Below are positions 9,956-20,221 of a stretch of DNA of 46,586 nt, one piece after another. Position 1 is the stretch's first letter. Each line of letters starts with the position of its first letter. The notes below the pieces were generated by a model. The model ran no database searches. It saw nothing but the letters and a program-made list of their open reading frames with translations, and was not told the origin of the DNA. Origin of the DNA: Planctomycetota bacterium (GTDB taxonomy: Bacteria; Planctomycetota; Brocadiia; Brocadiales; Bathyanammoxibiaceae); NCBI GenBank assembly GCA_023261505.1, contig JAHFOV010000009.1:3036-49621 (forward strand). Reading direction: 5' to 3'. The position numbers and the translations under genes are program-made.

Positions 9956-10459
9956 ATGGTAAGTTCTTTTATTTTACCTCTTATCTTCGTACGGCTGAGA
10001 GACTACTTCTGTATATTAATTCTTTTGCTTGCAAGTGTACTTATGCTGCCTGACGTCGTATCGGCCCAGGCTAGTTTCCTTAGGGACCTCCCTGACAAAG
10101 GCGTTGCCACCTTTGAGGATGGATGCCGGGGCGTTGTTGCGCTGCTAAAGATTTCTCTCCCTGACCCTGCATTTGAAAAGGTAGCAAAAGAGCTGCTGGA
10201 CAGAAAGATAATCCGTAAAGACTGGGCAGAAAAGCCAGCTACCCCTCTAGCCTGGGGCCGGATATCTTACATGGTTTGCAGGACGCTGAAGATTCGAGGA
10301 GGTCTGACTATGACCATCATTGGACCCACTGAGCGATATGCTTACAGGGAATGTATTGACAAAGGGCTTATGCCCGTGGGACACAAGGCCAAATACCTTA
10401 CCGGAGCTGATCTAATGGCAATACTATATAAGGCCGAGATTTACATTAGGGAACATTGA
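9956..10459 (+). CDS. Hypothetical exported protein
   Basis: Hydrophobic leader then SAQASFLRDLPDKGVATFEDGCRGVVALL; compact spacing with neighbours. Confidence 0.6.
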   Translation: MVSSFILPLIFVRLRDYFCILILLLASVLMLPDVVSAQASFLRDLPDKGVATFEDGCRGVVALLKISLPDPAFEKVAKELLDRKIIRKDWAEKPATPLAWGRISYMVCRTLKIRGGLTMTIIGPTERYAYRECIDKGLMPVGHKAKYLTGADLMAILYKAEIYIREH

Positions 10460-10472
10460 ATCCCCTTGACGG

Positions 10473-13364
10473 ATGTTGGTTGTGCTTCATCCCCTTCTTA
10501 AAGCCTTCATAATAGGCATCATAAGTTCAGCCGTAATTATCCCTTTTACCTTTACCAAGTTCTACAAGTCCCTGGAACTTCGCTTCTATGACCAGCGATT
10601 AAAGCTGCGACCCCTCCGTAACGCTACAGACAAGGTTACCCTCATAGCCATAGATGATGAGAGTATAAAAACCCTGGGTAGGTGGCCCTGGAGCCGGGAC
10701 AAACATGCCACACTCATTGACACCCTTACCTCCCTGGGTGCAAAAAATATAATAATGGACATAGAATTCCTGGAAGAAAGCCCGGCCACCCTACCAAAAG
10801 AGATGGTGGATGATACCCTAAAAGAGGTAAAAGAAAGACTGTATCGCCTGCAATCTTTGTCCAATCTACCAGGAATGCAGCATACGGAACCCAGCGGCCA
10901 CCCCTCCTCCAGTCTCCTAGAGGAAACCGGGGCGATGGAGAAGACCCTGGAAGGGATGCTGAAAGATTATGACAAAGAACTGTCCGAGTCTATAGCCCTT
11001 TCTGAGCGTACCTACCTGGCTTTTCACCCCGTTGAACCTTTGCCTCGCCAAAGCTCCTTAAGACATTTTTATCCTACCCTCAAGAAAATTATTATCCAGG
11101 AGGATGCCATTAACACTGAGGAGTTGGCGGCAAGGTTATCTCTTAATAAGAAACAGCTTAAAGAATTGGGAGAGTATCTTCCGTCACTCAAGAAACATAT
11201 ACTGCTGGAACAGGTTGAGGAAGAGCTAAGGAAAAACACCGACATATCCCCTGAGGAACTAAAGCAACTCGTCGTCTGGAAAGATATGGATGAGCTGCAA
11301 GAGGCTTACAGGAAGGCCCGCCTCATGCAGTATGTAGAAGACAGGTTCGGCAAGGAAATTAAAGTCATAGTACCCTTCTCACAAATACAGCCCTGCCCTG
11401 CTCCCTACCTTGAGGTTCCCATATCTCCACTGCTTGAACACAGTAAGGAGATTGGTCACGTTGCCATCTTACCAGATGAGGAGGATGGTGTCGTTAGGAG
11501 CGTTCCCCTACTGATACAGAGGAACCACAAATATTTTCTACACCTTGCCCTGATGGCCGTCGGTGATTATCTGGGGGTAGGGAATGGAGGTTTGGTTTTT
11601 TATCCCGGCAAATCTCTATCATTATTTTCGGCCTCAGGAAAGGAGATAAAAATACCTGTAAACTCCTCAGGGCAGGCATTGATTGATTTTGCAGGCCGAT
11701 CAGGGCATTTGGGATGGCAAGACTCTTTCACTATCATATCTTATCGCCTCCCACTTGAACTATCTTCCACGAGAAGAGACTTGACTCTCCTCCAGGAAGC
11801 ACTGGATCAAAAGTACACCAGGGGTAGTATAAGCCGTCTGAGACAGACATTATCCACTGCTACATCGCCCGAAGAGAAAGATAAATTGGAAGAACAGATA
11901 ATCACTAAAGAAAAGGAGCTAGAGGCCTTTATAAAACTTTCTATAGAAAAAACGCGGGCCTTACATCTAGTAGCCGAAGGAGAAAAGAAGGAGCAACTTG
12001 CCGCGACCCTAAAGGAAATGAAGCAAGAACTCTTTGCCCTGACCCGTTTAAAGGAAAGGGAAAAAGCCCCCTCCAGCTACTTGAGAGAAAGGGTAGAGGG
12101 TAAGATATGCCTGGTGGGAACTCTGTTTACGGGAGGAACAGACTTCTACCCAACCCCTTACGACCCCTCCAGCCCTAACATAATCCTTTACTGTAATCTC
12201 ATCAATATGGTTCTCAATGAGAGTTTTATAAAGTACGACAAGCAAAAATACAACCTGCCCATCCTGGCGACGCTGGGCACTGGAACAGCCGTGATAACCA
12301 TGGCTGTAGGTAGTCTCAGGGGCGGTGGGGCACTGGCTGGTCTCATCGGTCTATATCTAGGGATTTCTTTTTCCCTCCTGGCCTATTTCGGAATCTGGCT
12401 CCATGCGGCAGGGCCTTTAATCGCCATGATAACCAGCTATACAGCCGTTACCGTTTACAAACAATTAACTGAAGAAAGGATGCGAAGGCAGATAAAACAC
12501 CTTTTCGAGCACTACCTCCACCCCACAGTGGTAAATGAGCTGATAAAAGACCCGAAAAAGCTCCGCCTCGGAGGGGAAAGAAAAGAACTGACCGTTTATT
12601 TTACAGACATCCAGGGTTTCACCCCGATGGCTGAATCCATGAGGCCTGAGGAACTTGAAAAGCTCCTCAATGCCTACCTATCCACAATTACAGACATAAT
12701 CCTCCAGTACGGGGGCACGGTGGACAAGTTTGAAGGAGATGCCATAATGGCCTTTTTCGGTGCCCCTGTGGATCAGAAGGACCACGCCATAAGGGCCTGC
12801 AAGGCCGCCCTTGAATCCCTAAAAGCCTTAGAGCAACTAAAATCTCAGTTCATAAAAAGTGGCTGGCCCCCTATAAGGGCAAGGACGGGTATAAACACTG
12901 GCACTGTTGTTGTAGGTAATATGGGTACCAAAACGCGCTTTGATTACACCGTCATAGGAGACAGTGTTAACCTGGCAGCCCGCCTTGAGACTGCAAACAA
13001 GGCCCTCCAGTCTTCCATCCTTATTGGCCCAGAAACCTTTGAACAGGTAAAAAGTGAAGTCTTGTGCCTTTATCTTGGACTTATTCATGTGAAGGGAAAG
13101 ACAAGGGCCATAGAGGTTTATGAACCCATCGCCACCATGCAGGAGGCCACCCCAAAAGAGGTAGAAATGGGACGCCTCATGTACGCAGGCATTAAGTATT
13201 ACCAAAATGGGAACTGGAAGCTAGCGTCAGAGTATTTTTCCAGAGTGCTTGAAATAAGGCCCAATTATGGTCCTGCCTCTGTTTACTCAAAAAAGTGCCA
13301 CGAAAACATGGAAAGGCCACCCCGCCCAGATTGGACGGGGGAGATAGTGATGGAAGAAAAGTGA
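10473..13364 (+). CDS. CHASE2 sensor domain-adenylate/guanylate cyclase
   Basis: N-term DQRLKLRPLRNATDKVTLIAIDDESIKTLGRWPWSRDKHATLI (CHASE2); three TM segments; class III cyclase ELTVYFTDIQGFTPMAESM...GDAIMAFFGAP...TRFDYTVIGDSVNLAARLE; TPR-like tail. Confidence 0.9.
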   Translation: MLVVLHPLLKAFIIGIISSAVIIPFTFTKFYKSLELRFYDQRLKLRPLRNATDKVTLIAIDDESIKTLGRWPWSRDKHATLIDTLTSLGAKNIIMDIEFLEESPATLPKEMVDDTLKEVKERLYRLQSLSNLPGMQHTEPSGHPSSSLLEETGAMEKTLEGMLKDYDKELSESIALSERTYLAFHPVEPLPRQSSLRHFYPTLKKIIIQEDAINTEELAARLSLNKKQLKELGEYLPSLKKHILLEQVEEELRKNTDISPEELKQLVVWKDMDELQEAYRKARLMQYVEDRFGKEIKVIVPFSQIQPCPAPYLEVPISPLLEHSKEIGHVAILPDEEDGVVRSVPLLIQRNHKYFLHLALMAVGDYLGVGNGGLVFYPGKSLSLFSASGKEIKIPVNSSGQALIDFAGRSGHLGWQDSFTIISYRLPLELSSTRRDLTLLQEALDQKYTRGSISRLRQTLSTATSPEEKDKLEEQIITKEKELEAFIKLSIEKTRALHLVAEGEKKEQLAATLKEMKQELFALTRLKEREKAPSSYLRERVEGKICLVGTLFTGGTDFYPTPYDPSSPNIILYCNLINMVLNESFIKYDKQKYNLPILATLGTGTAVITMAVGSLRGGGALAGLIGLYLGISFSLLAYFGIWLHAAGPLIAMITSYTAVTVYKQLTEERMRRQIKHLFEHYLHPTVVNELIKDPKKLRLGGERKELTVYFTDIQGFTPMAESMRPEELEKLLNAYLSTITDIILQYGGTVDKFEGDAIMAFFGAPVDQKDHAIRACKAALESLKALEQLKSQFIKSGWPPIRARTGINTGTVVVGNMGTKTRFDYTVIGDSVNLAARLETANKALQSSILIGPETFEQVKSEVLCLYLGLIHVKGKTRAIEVYEPIATMQEATPKEVEMGRLMYAGIKYYQNGNWKLASEYFSRVLEIRPNYGPASVYSKKCHENMERPPRPDWTGEIVMEEK

Positions 13365-13389
13365 GTGGCGCCCACGGGAAAATAGAGAC

Positions 13390-13436
13390 ATCTGTTTAAA
13401 TCCCCCTAAATCCCCCTTTTCTAAAGGGGGATTAAT
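13390..13436. repeat. Dispersed palindromic repeat (AAATCCCCCTAAATCCCCCTTTTCTAAAGGGGGATT)
   Basis: Inverted repeat; related element at 17236-17285. Confidence 0.6.
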
Positions 13437-13521
13437 GGAAACTGAAGGTGAATTACTTCTCCATCTCAGGTGTGAAGATGCCACTTTTTCATACGCTTCC
13501 AGGAAAAAGATTTGACAACTC

Positions 13522-14889
13522 ATGCACAAAATGTTAGTTTTTCGCAAATATAAGGCGGGTGTAGGTTTCAAAGCGGGCTATATGCTACTATATCGCTTCA
13601 TACCTTTTGTGTTGTTTTTATGCCTCCTCTCTGCATGGGCCTTCGCGCAGCCCCTGGAGGTTACGATAAAGGAGGTTGATGGGGATGTTGAGGTACGCTT
13701 CCCTGACAAGTTAGACTGGGAAAAGGCTGCAGTAGGGATGAGGCTCAAAGAGGGGGTAGAAGTGAGGACAGGGCCCTTCTCCCATGCTACCCTAGATTTT
13801 CAGAATCTTAGCACCTGCATAATAGACTCCTTTAGCTACCTCACTATTGATAAATTCCTCCTGACGCCTACAGCCGCTGTCACCCGCCTGAACCTTAAAG
13901 TAGGTGCAATTATCAGTAATGTCAAACCCGACGCAAAACTTCCTGCAGACTACAAGGTTATTACGCCTACACTGGTGGCCTCTGTGAGAGGAACCGAAAT
14001 AAAAGAGATAAAAGCAGGTAGAATCTTTCCAGATGAAGTAAAAATGGGCCAACGGGGTAAACTAGAAGTTAGTGATAAGTTGGGGAATATCCGCTTCGTC
14101 TCTGCTAAGGAAAATACTGATACCAAGTTGACCCGCAGCGCAGACCTCTTTACGAGAGACAGCATTGTCCATTTTTCACCACTTGGAGTCACAAATACGG
14201 AAGCCCAGGGTGCCTTACATAACTTCGCCAGACTTTCCAGCTTAGATTCCGACCTCGCTCAGAATCTTGTCCTTCCAAATCCATCTAACCTGGCAGAGAA
14301 CTTGGGGATACCCTTACTCGGGCAAGCACCACCTTCACCGCCCCTATTTTCTGATAATTTTTCTAATGGCCTCGGCAACTGGAACTCATCTAACGCCTTT
14401 GTAGCTAACAGCTTTGGCCCTCTCACAAGCCCTGACAATAGCCCTTTTGCTGTAATCCATACCGGTTTTGGAGGAGGAGAAGGAGGAAACAATGCTGGAC
14501 TTTTGTCCAGAGGATTCAATCTATTAACACCTAGCGATCTTAACTTTGGTTTCCAATACAATTTCATCACCACTGAATTTCCTCAATATGTAGGGAGCCA
14601 ATTTAATGACTTCTTCATCGCAGAAGTGCACACTCCCAATACTGGCTCGGCGGTGGGTCAAGGAATAATCCTTGCACATGAGACGGTGAATTCTTCAACC
14701 TTTACACCTGTAAGTGGTTTACCGAACGTGTTAGACCTTTCTACTGGTGGACAGACTGGATGGAAGACGGTCAACACACCATTAAGCATACCAAGCGGAC
14801 CTTCTGAGCTTCACTATCACGTGCACAATGTGGGAGATAATAGTCATGATTCTGCAGTTCTTTTAGATAATGTAGAAGTAAGAAAATAA
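13522..14889 (+). CDS. FecR-domain secreted protein
   Basis: Signal peptide; VTIKEVDGDVEVRFPDKLDWEKAAVGMRLKEGVEVRTGPFSHATLDFQN...TPTLVASVRGTEI typical of FecR. Confidence 0.8.
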   Translation: MHKMLVFRKYKAGVGFKAGYMLLYRFIPFVLFLCLLSAWAFAQPLEVTIKEVDGDVEVRFPDKLDWEKAAVGMRLKEGVEVRTGPFSHATLDFQNLSTCIIDSFSYLTIDKFLLTPTAAVTRLNLKVGAIISNVKPDAKLPADYKVITPTLVASVRGTEIKEIKAGRIFPDEVKMGQRGKLEVSDKLGNIRFVSAKENTDTKLTRSADLFTRDSIVHFSPLGVTNTEAQGALHNFARLSSLDSDLAQNLVLPNPSNLAENLGIPLLGQAPPSPPLFSDNFSNGLGNWNSSNAFVANSFGPLTSPDNSPFAVIHTGFGGGEGGNNAGLLSRGFNLLTPSDLNFGFQYNFITTEFPQYVGSQFNDFFIAEVHTPNTGSAVGQGIILAHETVNSSTFTPVSGLPNVLDLSTGGQTGWKTVNTPLSIPSGPSELHYHVHNVGDNSHDSAVLLDNVEVRK

Positions 14890-15152
14890 GATTTGCTATT
14901 GGTACGGGGGGTCTTTTTCTAACATTAACTACTAAACCTTCACTATCACTATTGGGCTACAATTAATCTGACCTTCGCTTTGGAGTCGTACCTTCCTATA
15001 AGTTCTGTTAGGAAACCTTTAAGGATTATAAAGATAAATAGGTCCATCTCTATTTGGGGGTTGGGCCCTTTTCCCTTGAAATATGGACTTTTATCCTTAT
15101 AATTTGAGACTTCAAATCCCGTTTTTTTACCTTTCTTTAGGACGAATTAAAA

Positions 15153-16046
15153 GTGCCTGCACAGCTTATTAGTGGAGAGGTTATTGCTAGTAGGATTAAA
15201 GAAGAAGTAAAGAGGGAGGTAGAGTCCCTCAAGCAGGAGGGTAAGGAGGTGCACCTGGTAGCAATCCAGGTGGGGGAGAATCCGGCCTCCGAGGTATATC
15301 TACGCAGCCAGAGCCGCCTCTGCGAGGAGGCAGGCATAAAACACACTTTGCACACCCTCCCTGCAGATACCTCAGAGGAATCTCTTGTAGCTTACATAGA
15401 GGGATTAAATAAAGACTCAAAAGCTACTGGTATAATCCTTCAAATGCCCCTGCCCAAGGGAATAAATGCACAGAAGGTGCAGTCGTCTATCGCCCCTCAT
15501 AAGGATGTAGAGGGAATGAATCTAGCCAATATGGGGCAATTGGTTTATGGGAAGGCCAGGCTTGCTCCATGTACTGCTGTAGCCTCTGTGGAATTGATAA
15601 AGAGTACCGTTCCAGCGGTAAGAGGCAAGGAGGTCGTTATATTAGGTAGAAGTGCTATAGTCGGGAAGCCTCTAGCCCTCCTTATGTTAGATCTTGATGC
15701 TACACCGACGATATGCCATACCAAGACAAGGGATTTAACCTTCCATACGAGAAGGGCCGATATCCTTGTAGTGGCCGCTGGCAAGCCAGGACTGATAAAG
15801 GCTGACATGATTAAACCAGGGGCTGTAGTAATAGACGTGGGTATAAATCGTGTACCCGAGTACGATGTCCAGGGAAATCCTGTATTGGATAAAAAGGGAA
15901 AGCAAAAGATGAAGACCGTAGGCGACGTGGACTTTGAAGGGGCAAAAGAGGTGGCCTCCTTCATAACCCCTGTACCTGGAGGCGTAGGCCCTGTTACAAC
16001 GGTAATGCTCCTGAGAAACGCAGTGGAGTCAGCTAAGGGGGAGTAG
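15153..16046 (+). CDS. folD: Bifunctional methylenetetrahydrofolate dehydrogenase/cyclohydrolase
   Basis: VAIQVGENPASEVYLRSQSRLCEEAGI...LQMPLPKGI...VVILGRSAIVGKPLALLML...TPVPGGVGPVT; GTG start. Confidence 0.96.
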   Translation: MPAQLISGEVIASRIKEEVKREVESLKQEGKEVHLVAIQVGENPASEVYLRSQSRLCEEAGIKHTLHTLPADTSEESLVAYIEGLNKDSKATGIILQMPLPKGINAQKVQSSIAPHKDVEGMNLANMGQLVYGKARLAPCTAVASVELIKSTVPAVRGKEVVILGRSAIVGKPLALLMLDLDATPTICHTKTRDLTFHTRRADILVVAAGKPGLIKADMIKPGAVVIDVGINRVPEYDVQGNPVLDKKGKQKMKTVGDVDFEGAKEVASFITPVPGGVGPVTTVMLLRNAVESAKGE

Positions 16047-16136
16047 GCAGTAGACAGTAGGAAGTAGGCAGTAAACGGTGAGCAAGGACAAGGAAAAGGT
16101 GGAAAATATTTTTCCCTGACTACTGTCTACTTTCAA
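16044..16136. repeat. Heptad palindromic repeat (GTAGGCAGTAGACAG-type), overlapping the folD stop codon
   Basis: GTAGGCAGTAGACAGTAGGAAGTAGGCAG ... CTGACTACTGTCTACTTTC. Confidence 0.75.
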
Positions 16137-16165
16137 TTGCGGTTACTCTTATAAACATAAAGAAT

Positions 16166-16195
16166 TTGACAAGGCAAGCCACATTAGAATATAAA
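16166..16195 (+). promoter_or_regulatory. Putative sigma70-type promoter for hemB (TTGACA-18-TATAAA)
   Basis: Consensus boxes directly upstream of the hemB ATG. Confidence 0.45.
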
Positions 16196-16203
16196 TCTAA
16201 TTT

Positions 16204-17202
16204 ATGGAATTTCCCATTTACCGCCCAAGAAGGCTACGGAAGCCAGAGAAACTCAGGAGTCTGGTAAGGGAGACCTCTCTTGAGGTGAACGACTTCATTA
16301 TGCCCCTCTTTGTCAGACCTGGAAAGGGGATTAAGAAAGAGATAGTCTCCATGAAGGGAAATTACCAGATGTCTGTAGACGTGCTGGCAGAGGAGGTAAA
16401 GGAGCTAGAAGGGTTAGGGATTCCTGGCGTCATGCTCTTTGGTATACCTGAGGAGAAGGACCCCAAGGCCAGCGGGGCCTATGCGGAAGATGGCATAGTG
16501 CAGCAGGGAATCAGGGCGATAAAAGAGGTGGCTAAAGACATCCTGGTCATTACCGACGTCTGCCTGTGTGAGTACACTGACCACGGCCACTGTGGCCACA
16601 TAAAGCATGACAGAAAGGGCCAGTGGGATGTGGATAATGATTCCACCCTGGAATTACTTGTTAAGACTGCGCTATCCCACGCCAGGGCAGGGGCGGATAT
16701 TGTAGCACCCAGTGATATGATGGACGGGAGGGTAGGAGCCATAAGGAAGGCTCTGGACGAGGTAGACCTACAGGATGTACCCATAATTTCTTACGCCGCC
16801 AAGTACGCCTCAGCCTTTTATGGTCCATTCAGGGAGGCGGCTGAATCACCCCCAAAATTTGGCGACCGCCGCACCTATCAAATGGACCCTCCAAACGCAC
16901 GTGAGGCACTGAGAGAGGTCGCCCTGGATATCCAAGAAGGGGCAGATATTGTCATGGTAAAACCTGCCCTGCCTTACCTGGATATAATAAAAATGGTAAA
17001 AGATGCGTTTGACTACCCCGTGGCGGCCTACAACGTTAGTGGAGAATACTCTATGGTGAAGGCCGCCGCGGAATTGGGTTGGCTGGACGAAAAAAAGATT
17101 GCAATTGAGGTCTTGACCTCTATAAAGAGGGCAGGGGCTGATATCATCCTTACCTATTGGGCCAAGCAGGCCGCCAGGTGGTTAAAGGAGGGTTTGATTT
17201 AA
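16204..17202 (+). CDS. hemB: Delta-aminolevulinic acid dehydratase (porphobilinogen synthase)
   Basis: [15 protein letters not shown]...[14 protein letters not shown]...[17 protein letters not shown]...[12 protein letters not shown]. Confidence 0.97.
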   Translation: MEFPIYRPRRLRKPEKLRSLVRETSLEVNDFIMPLFVRPGKGIKKEIVSMKGNYQMSVDVLAEEVKELEGLGIPGVMLFGIPEEKDPKASGAYAEDGIVQQGIRAIKEVAKDILVITDVCLCEYTDHGHCGHIKHDRKGQWDVDNDSTLELLVKTALSHARAGADIVAPSDMMDGRVGAIRKALDEVDLQDVPIISYAAKYASAFYGPFREAAESPPKFGDRRTYQMDPPNAREALREVALDIQEGADIVMVKPALPYLDIIKMVKDAFDYPVAAYNVSGEYSMVKAAAELGWLDEKKIAIEVLTSIKRAGADIILTYWAKQAARWLKEGLI

Positions 17203-17235
17203 TCTCTTTTTTTACTGAATATGTCAGTCAATTCT

Positions 17236-17285
17236 AACCTCCCCTTTATCCCCTCCTTACAAAGGAGGGGATAGGGGTGGCAGAT
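17236..17285. repeat. Dispersed palindromic repeat (CCCCTCCTTACAAAGGAGGGGATAGGGGTGG)
   Basis: Inverted repeat downstream of hemB. Confidence 0.6.
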
Positions 17286-17310
17286 TTAAAGGGGTTACAT
17301 TTTTAAATTA

Positions 17311-17535
17311 ATGCAATACGTTTATACTGCCCATGCCCTTGAACGAATACAATTAAGAAATGTTACTGAAGAAATGGTTATAAAGACCGTAGAATCACCT
17401 GAAAATACGGGCAAGGGTTATAAGAATCGGAACCTGGCTTTCAGAAGATTTCCTGAAGATATTCTCAAGGTGGTATTCAGCAGGGAAAAAGATAAAATTA
17501 TTATAATAACAATTATTTGGGAAAGGAAACGCTAA
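17311..17535 (+). CDS. DUF4258-like small protein
   Basis: MQYVYTAHALERIQLRNVTEEMVIKTVESPE...KVVFSREKDKIIIITIIWERKR. Confidence 0.7.
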   Translation: MQYVYTAHALERIQLRNVTEEMVIKTVESPENTGKGYKNRNLAFRRFPEDILKVVFSREKDKIIIITIIWERKR

Positions 17536-17747
17536 TGAGAATTACATATGACCCTAAGGCAGATGCCATGTATATAAAACTGAAAGAGGGCCCGTTTGCC
17601 AAGAATGAAGAGATTAAAGAAGGGATAATCCTCGATTTGGGTCCCGAAGGTGAACTTTTGGGAATAGAGATACTAGAAGTAAGCTCTCGCTATTCCCTGA
17701 AAGAAATCTCTCACTTGGATATTGAAATGCCTCTTATTGCTAAATAA
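17535..17747 (+). CDS. DUF2283-like small protein
   Basis: MRITYDPKADAMYIKLKEG...EIKEGIILDLGPEGELLGIEILEVS; ATG overlaps the upstream stop by 1 nt (TAATG). Confidence 0.8.
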   Translation: MRITYDPKADAMYIKLKEGPFAKNEEIKEGIILDLGPEGELLGIEILEVSSRYSLKEISHLDIEMPLIAK

Positions 17748-17788
17748 CATGTCAATTGGAAAGAGTCGCTACTGGACTCAGGCAAAAG

Positions 17789-18316
17789 ATGCCAAAAGTA
17801 GTCAACGAAAGGCAAGTATTGAACGCCCTTTGTGAAGAAGCGGAGCGACTGGGGGCTACAGAGGCAAAGATTATAAATGTCTCCAGCGTTGTGATAGAGC
17901 CCTGGGTGCAACTCAAGTGCCGCTTCGGATGTCCTCAATATGGCAAGAGTAAAACCTGCCCACCTTTCGCCCCTACCTGTAAGGAAACTAAGAAGATACT
18001 GAAATGTTACACCCATGCCATTTTAGTAGAAGGCCAACCTCCTGGACGCGACTTCAAGGAAATGCTGCTCAGGCTCGAGAGGGAGGCCACCCTGGCAGGC
18101 TACCATAAGGCCTTTGTTATGGGTGCAGGGCCTTGCCCCCTGTGTGCCCGCTGTCCAGAAGACTCACCCTGTACTCTACCAGATAAGGCCCGTCCCGCTA
18201 TGGAGGCCTGTGGGATAGATGTCTTTCAGACCGTCCGTAACAATGGATTTACGGTTAGCTTCCTGGAAAAGAAGGGGGCGTATGTGAAATACTTTGGCCT
18301 TTTGCTCCTGGAATAA
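17789..18316 (+). CDS. DUF2284 putative metal-binding protein
   Basis: LKCRFGCPQYGKSKTCPPFAPT...GAGPCPLCARCPEDSPCTLPDKARPAMEACGIDVFQT. ATG 17789 preferred over the ORF-track start at 17756. Confidence 0.85.
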   Translation: MPKVVNERQVLNALCEEAERLGATEAKIINVSSVVIEPWVQLKCRFGCPQYGKSKTCPPFAPTCKETKKILKCYTHAILVEGQPPGRDFKEMLLRLEREATLAGYHKAFVMGAGPCPLCARCPEDSPCTLPDKARPAMEACGIDVFQTVRNNGFTVSFLEKKGAYVKYFGLLLLE

Positions 18317-18395
18317 CTGGTTTAATCCGAAAAATAAAGATTAAAAATTAATACTCATTTAAACATACCCTCCACAATTTTTTCTGGCTGTTTCC

Positions 18396-18423
18396 TTGAC
18401 TTTTTAGAATAATATGTTATAAT
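18396..18423 (+). promoter_or_regulatory. Putative sigma70-type promoter (TTGACT-16-TATAAT) for dnaG
   Basis: Near-consensus boxes about 30 nt upstream of the dnaG start. Confidence 0.6.
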
Positions 18424-18454
18424 TACGAATTTGAAGATAGCACACTACTGGACC

Positions 18455-20218
18455 GTGTATATACCAAAGGAAAAAGTTGAAGAGGTCCAAAGGCATACAG
18501 ATATTGTAGCCATAGTTAGCCAGTATGTACCCCTCAAACGTCGAGGGGAGAATTACTTAGGTCTTTGTCCCTTCCATAACGAAAAAACCCCTAGCTTCAC
18601 AGTAAGCCCGGCAAAACAGTTTTTCAAATGCTTTGGCTGTGGAGAGGGTGGTACTGTTTTTAACTTCTTGCTGAAAAAGGAAGGGCTATCCTTCTCTGAA
18701 GCGGTAAGGGCCCTTGCGAGGAAGGCAGGGGTGGATTTACCTCAGGGTAGGGATGTTTCCCATGCGAAGAAGGATTACCTCTACCAGGTAAACACTCTGG
18801 CGGTAGAGTTTTTTAAGAGATGTTTATTCTCGGAGGAAGGCAGGAAGGCTAGAAAGTATTTAAGCGATAGAGGTATAAACGAGGATTCTATAGAGAAATT
18901 CCATATAGGTTATGCTCCAGACCGTTGGGATGCCATCCTATCGGCGGGCCAAAGTAAAGGTTTTTCTCCTGATGTTCTATTGGAGGCAGGTCTGGTTGTA
19001 GCCAGGGAAGGGAAAAAGGGCTACTACGACAGGTTCCGAAATCGGCTAATGTTTCCCATCTCTGACCTGACCGGCAAGGTAATAGCCTTTGGGGGCAGGT
19101 CGTTAGACGGAACGGAACCTAAATACCTTAATTCCCCTGAAACTCCCCTCTTTCAAAAAGGTAAGTGTCTCTATGGAATAGACTTAGCCAGAGGAGCCAT
19201 TTTTAAGGAAAAGAAGGTCTTGGTAATGGAAGGTTATACGGATGTGATTATGGCCCATCAATATCAGATACCCTGGGCGGTAGGTGTACTAGGAACCTCT
19301 CTCTCGGAGGAACATATAAGGCTCCTTCGTCCGTGGACAGAGGTGGTGATGTTGGTTATGGATGGTGACGCCCCTGGCCTGAAGTCTGCCGAGAGAAACA
19401 TGGAAACTCTTATAAAAGAAGACGTTGAGACCAGGGTGGTAGAACTTCCTGAAGGGTACGACCCCTGTGACCTCCTCTTAAAAGAAGGAAGGAGCTCCTT
19501 CCTGGAAAAGGTAGCCGAGGCTCAGGAGTTTTTTAGCTTTAAGATAAGGAGGGCCTCGCAGAAATGGGATATCTCCACTCCAACGGGAAAGCTGGCCGTG
19601 GCTAGGGAACTCCTCTCTCTTATAGTCAAAATACCAGATGAACTAAAGAGGGAGCTTGCCATTAAACACCTGGCCGAGAAGCTATCAGTGGAGGAGAGGG
19701 TGCTACGGCGGCAGCTCTCACGGCAGAAATCATTTTCAGAGGAAGGGCAGGTCGCGGCTAGTGAGCCAACATATAAGGGTATAACTGAAAAAGAACTCTT
19801 AGGACTACTCCTGGCCCACAATGAATTAATAGAAGAATATCTATTAGAGGTTGGACACAATAAATTTACTAATCAGGCTGTAAACCAACTGGCAGAAAAG
19901 GCCTTTGAGCTATACCAACAAAAAGGGAAGGTAACAGAAAAAGACCTTGGCCCCCTTTTTGACCAGAGTGAAATGGCAAGGGTGCTGGCAGACATTGCTA
20001 TGGCTGAAGAGAAGGGAGATTACCGCCATCGCTTTACAACCTATCTCCACTTCATAAAGAGGCAGGAAAATAAAGCAAAAATAGGTTATACTAAAGAAAG
20101 GTTAAAGGAATCAAAAGGCCAACATGACGAGGAAAGGCGCCTCCTTTTAGAGTTCCATGAAAGGAACAAAATAAGGGTGCGCCTCCTTGTACGTAAAAAT
20201 AAAGGTGGAGGTTTTTAA
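18455..20218 (+). CDS. dnaG: DNA primase
   Basis: YIPKEKVEEVQRHTDIVAIVSQYVPLKRRGENYLGLCPFHNEKTPSFTVSPAKQFFKCFGCGEGG. GTG 18455 gives the usual M-IPKE N-terminus; the ORF track starts at 18431. Confidence 0.95.
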   Translation: MYIPKEKVEEVQRHTDIVAIVSQYVPLKRRGENYLGLCPFHNEKTPSFTVSPAKQFFKCFGCGEGGTVFNFLLKKEGLSFSEAVRALARKAGVDLPQGRDVSHAKKDYLYQVNTLAVEFFKRCLFSEEGRKARKYLSDRGINEDSIEKFHIGYAPDRWDAILSAGQSKGFSPDVLLEAGLVVAREGKKGYYDRFRNRLMFPISDLTGKVIAFGGRSLDGTEPKYLNSPETPLFQKGKCLYGIDLARGAIFKEKKVLVMEGYTDVIMAHQYQIPWAVGVLGTSLSEEHIRLLRPWTEVVMLVMDGDAPGLKSAERNMETLIKEDVETRVVELPEGYDPCDLLLKEGRSSFLEKVAEAQEFFSFKIRRASQKWDISTPTGKLAVARELLSLIVKIPDELKRELAIKHLAEKLSVEERVLRRQLSRQKSFSEEGQVAASEPTYKGITEKELLGLLLAHNELIEEYLLEVGHNKFTNQAVNQLAEKAFELYQQKGKVTEKDLGPLFDQSEMARVLADIAMAEEKGDYRHRFTTYLHFIKRQENKAKIGYTKERLKESKGQHDEERRLLLEFHERNKIRVRLLVRKNKGGGF

Positions 20219-20221
20219 TTA

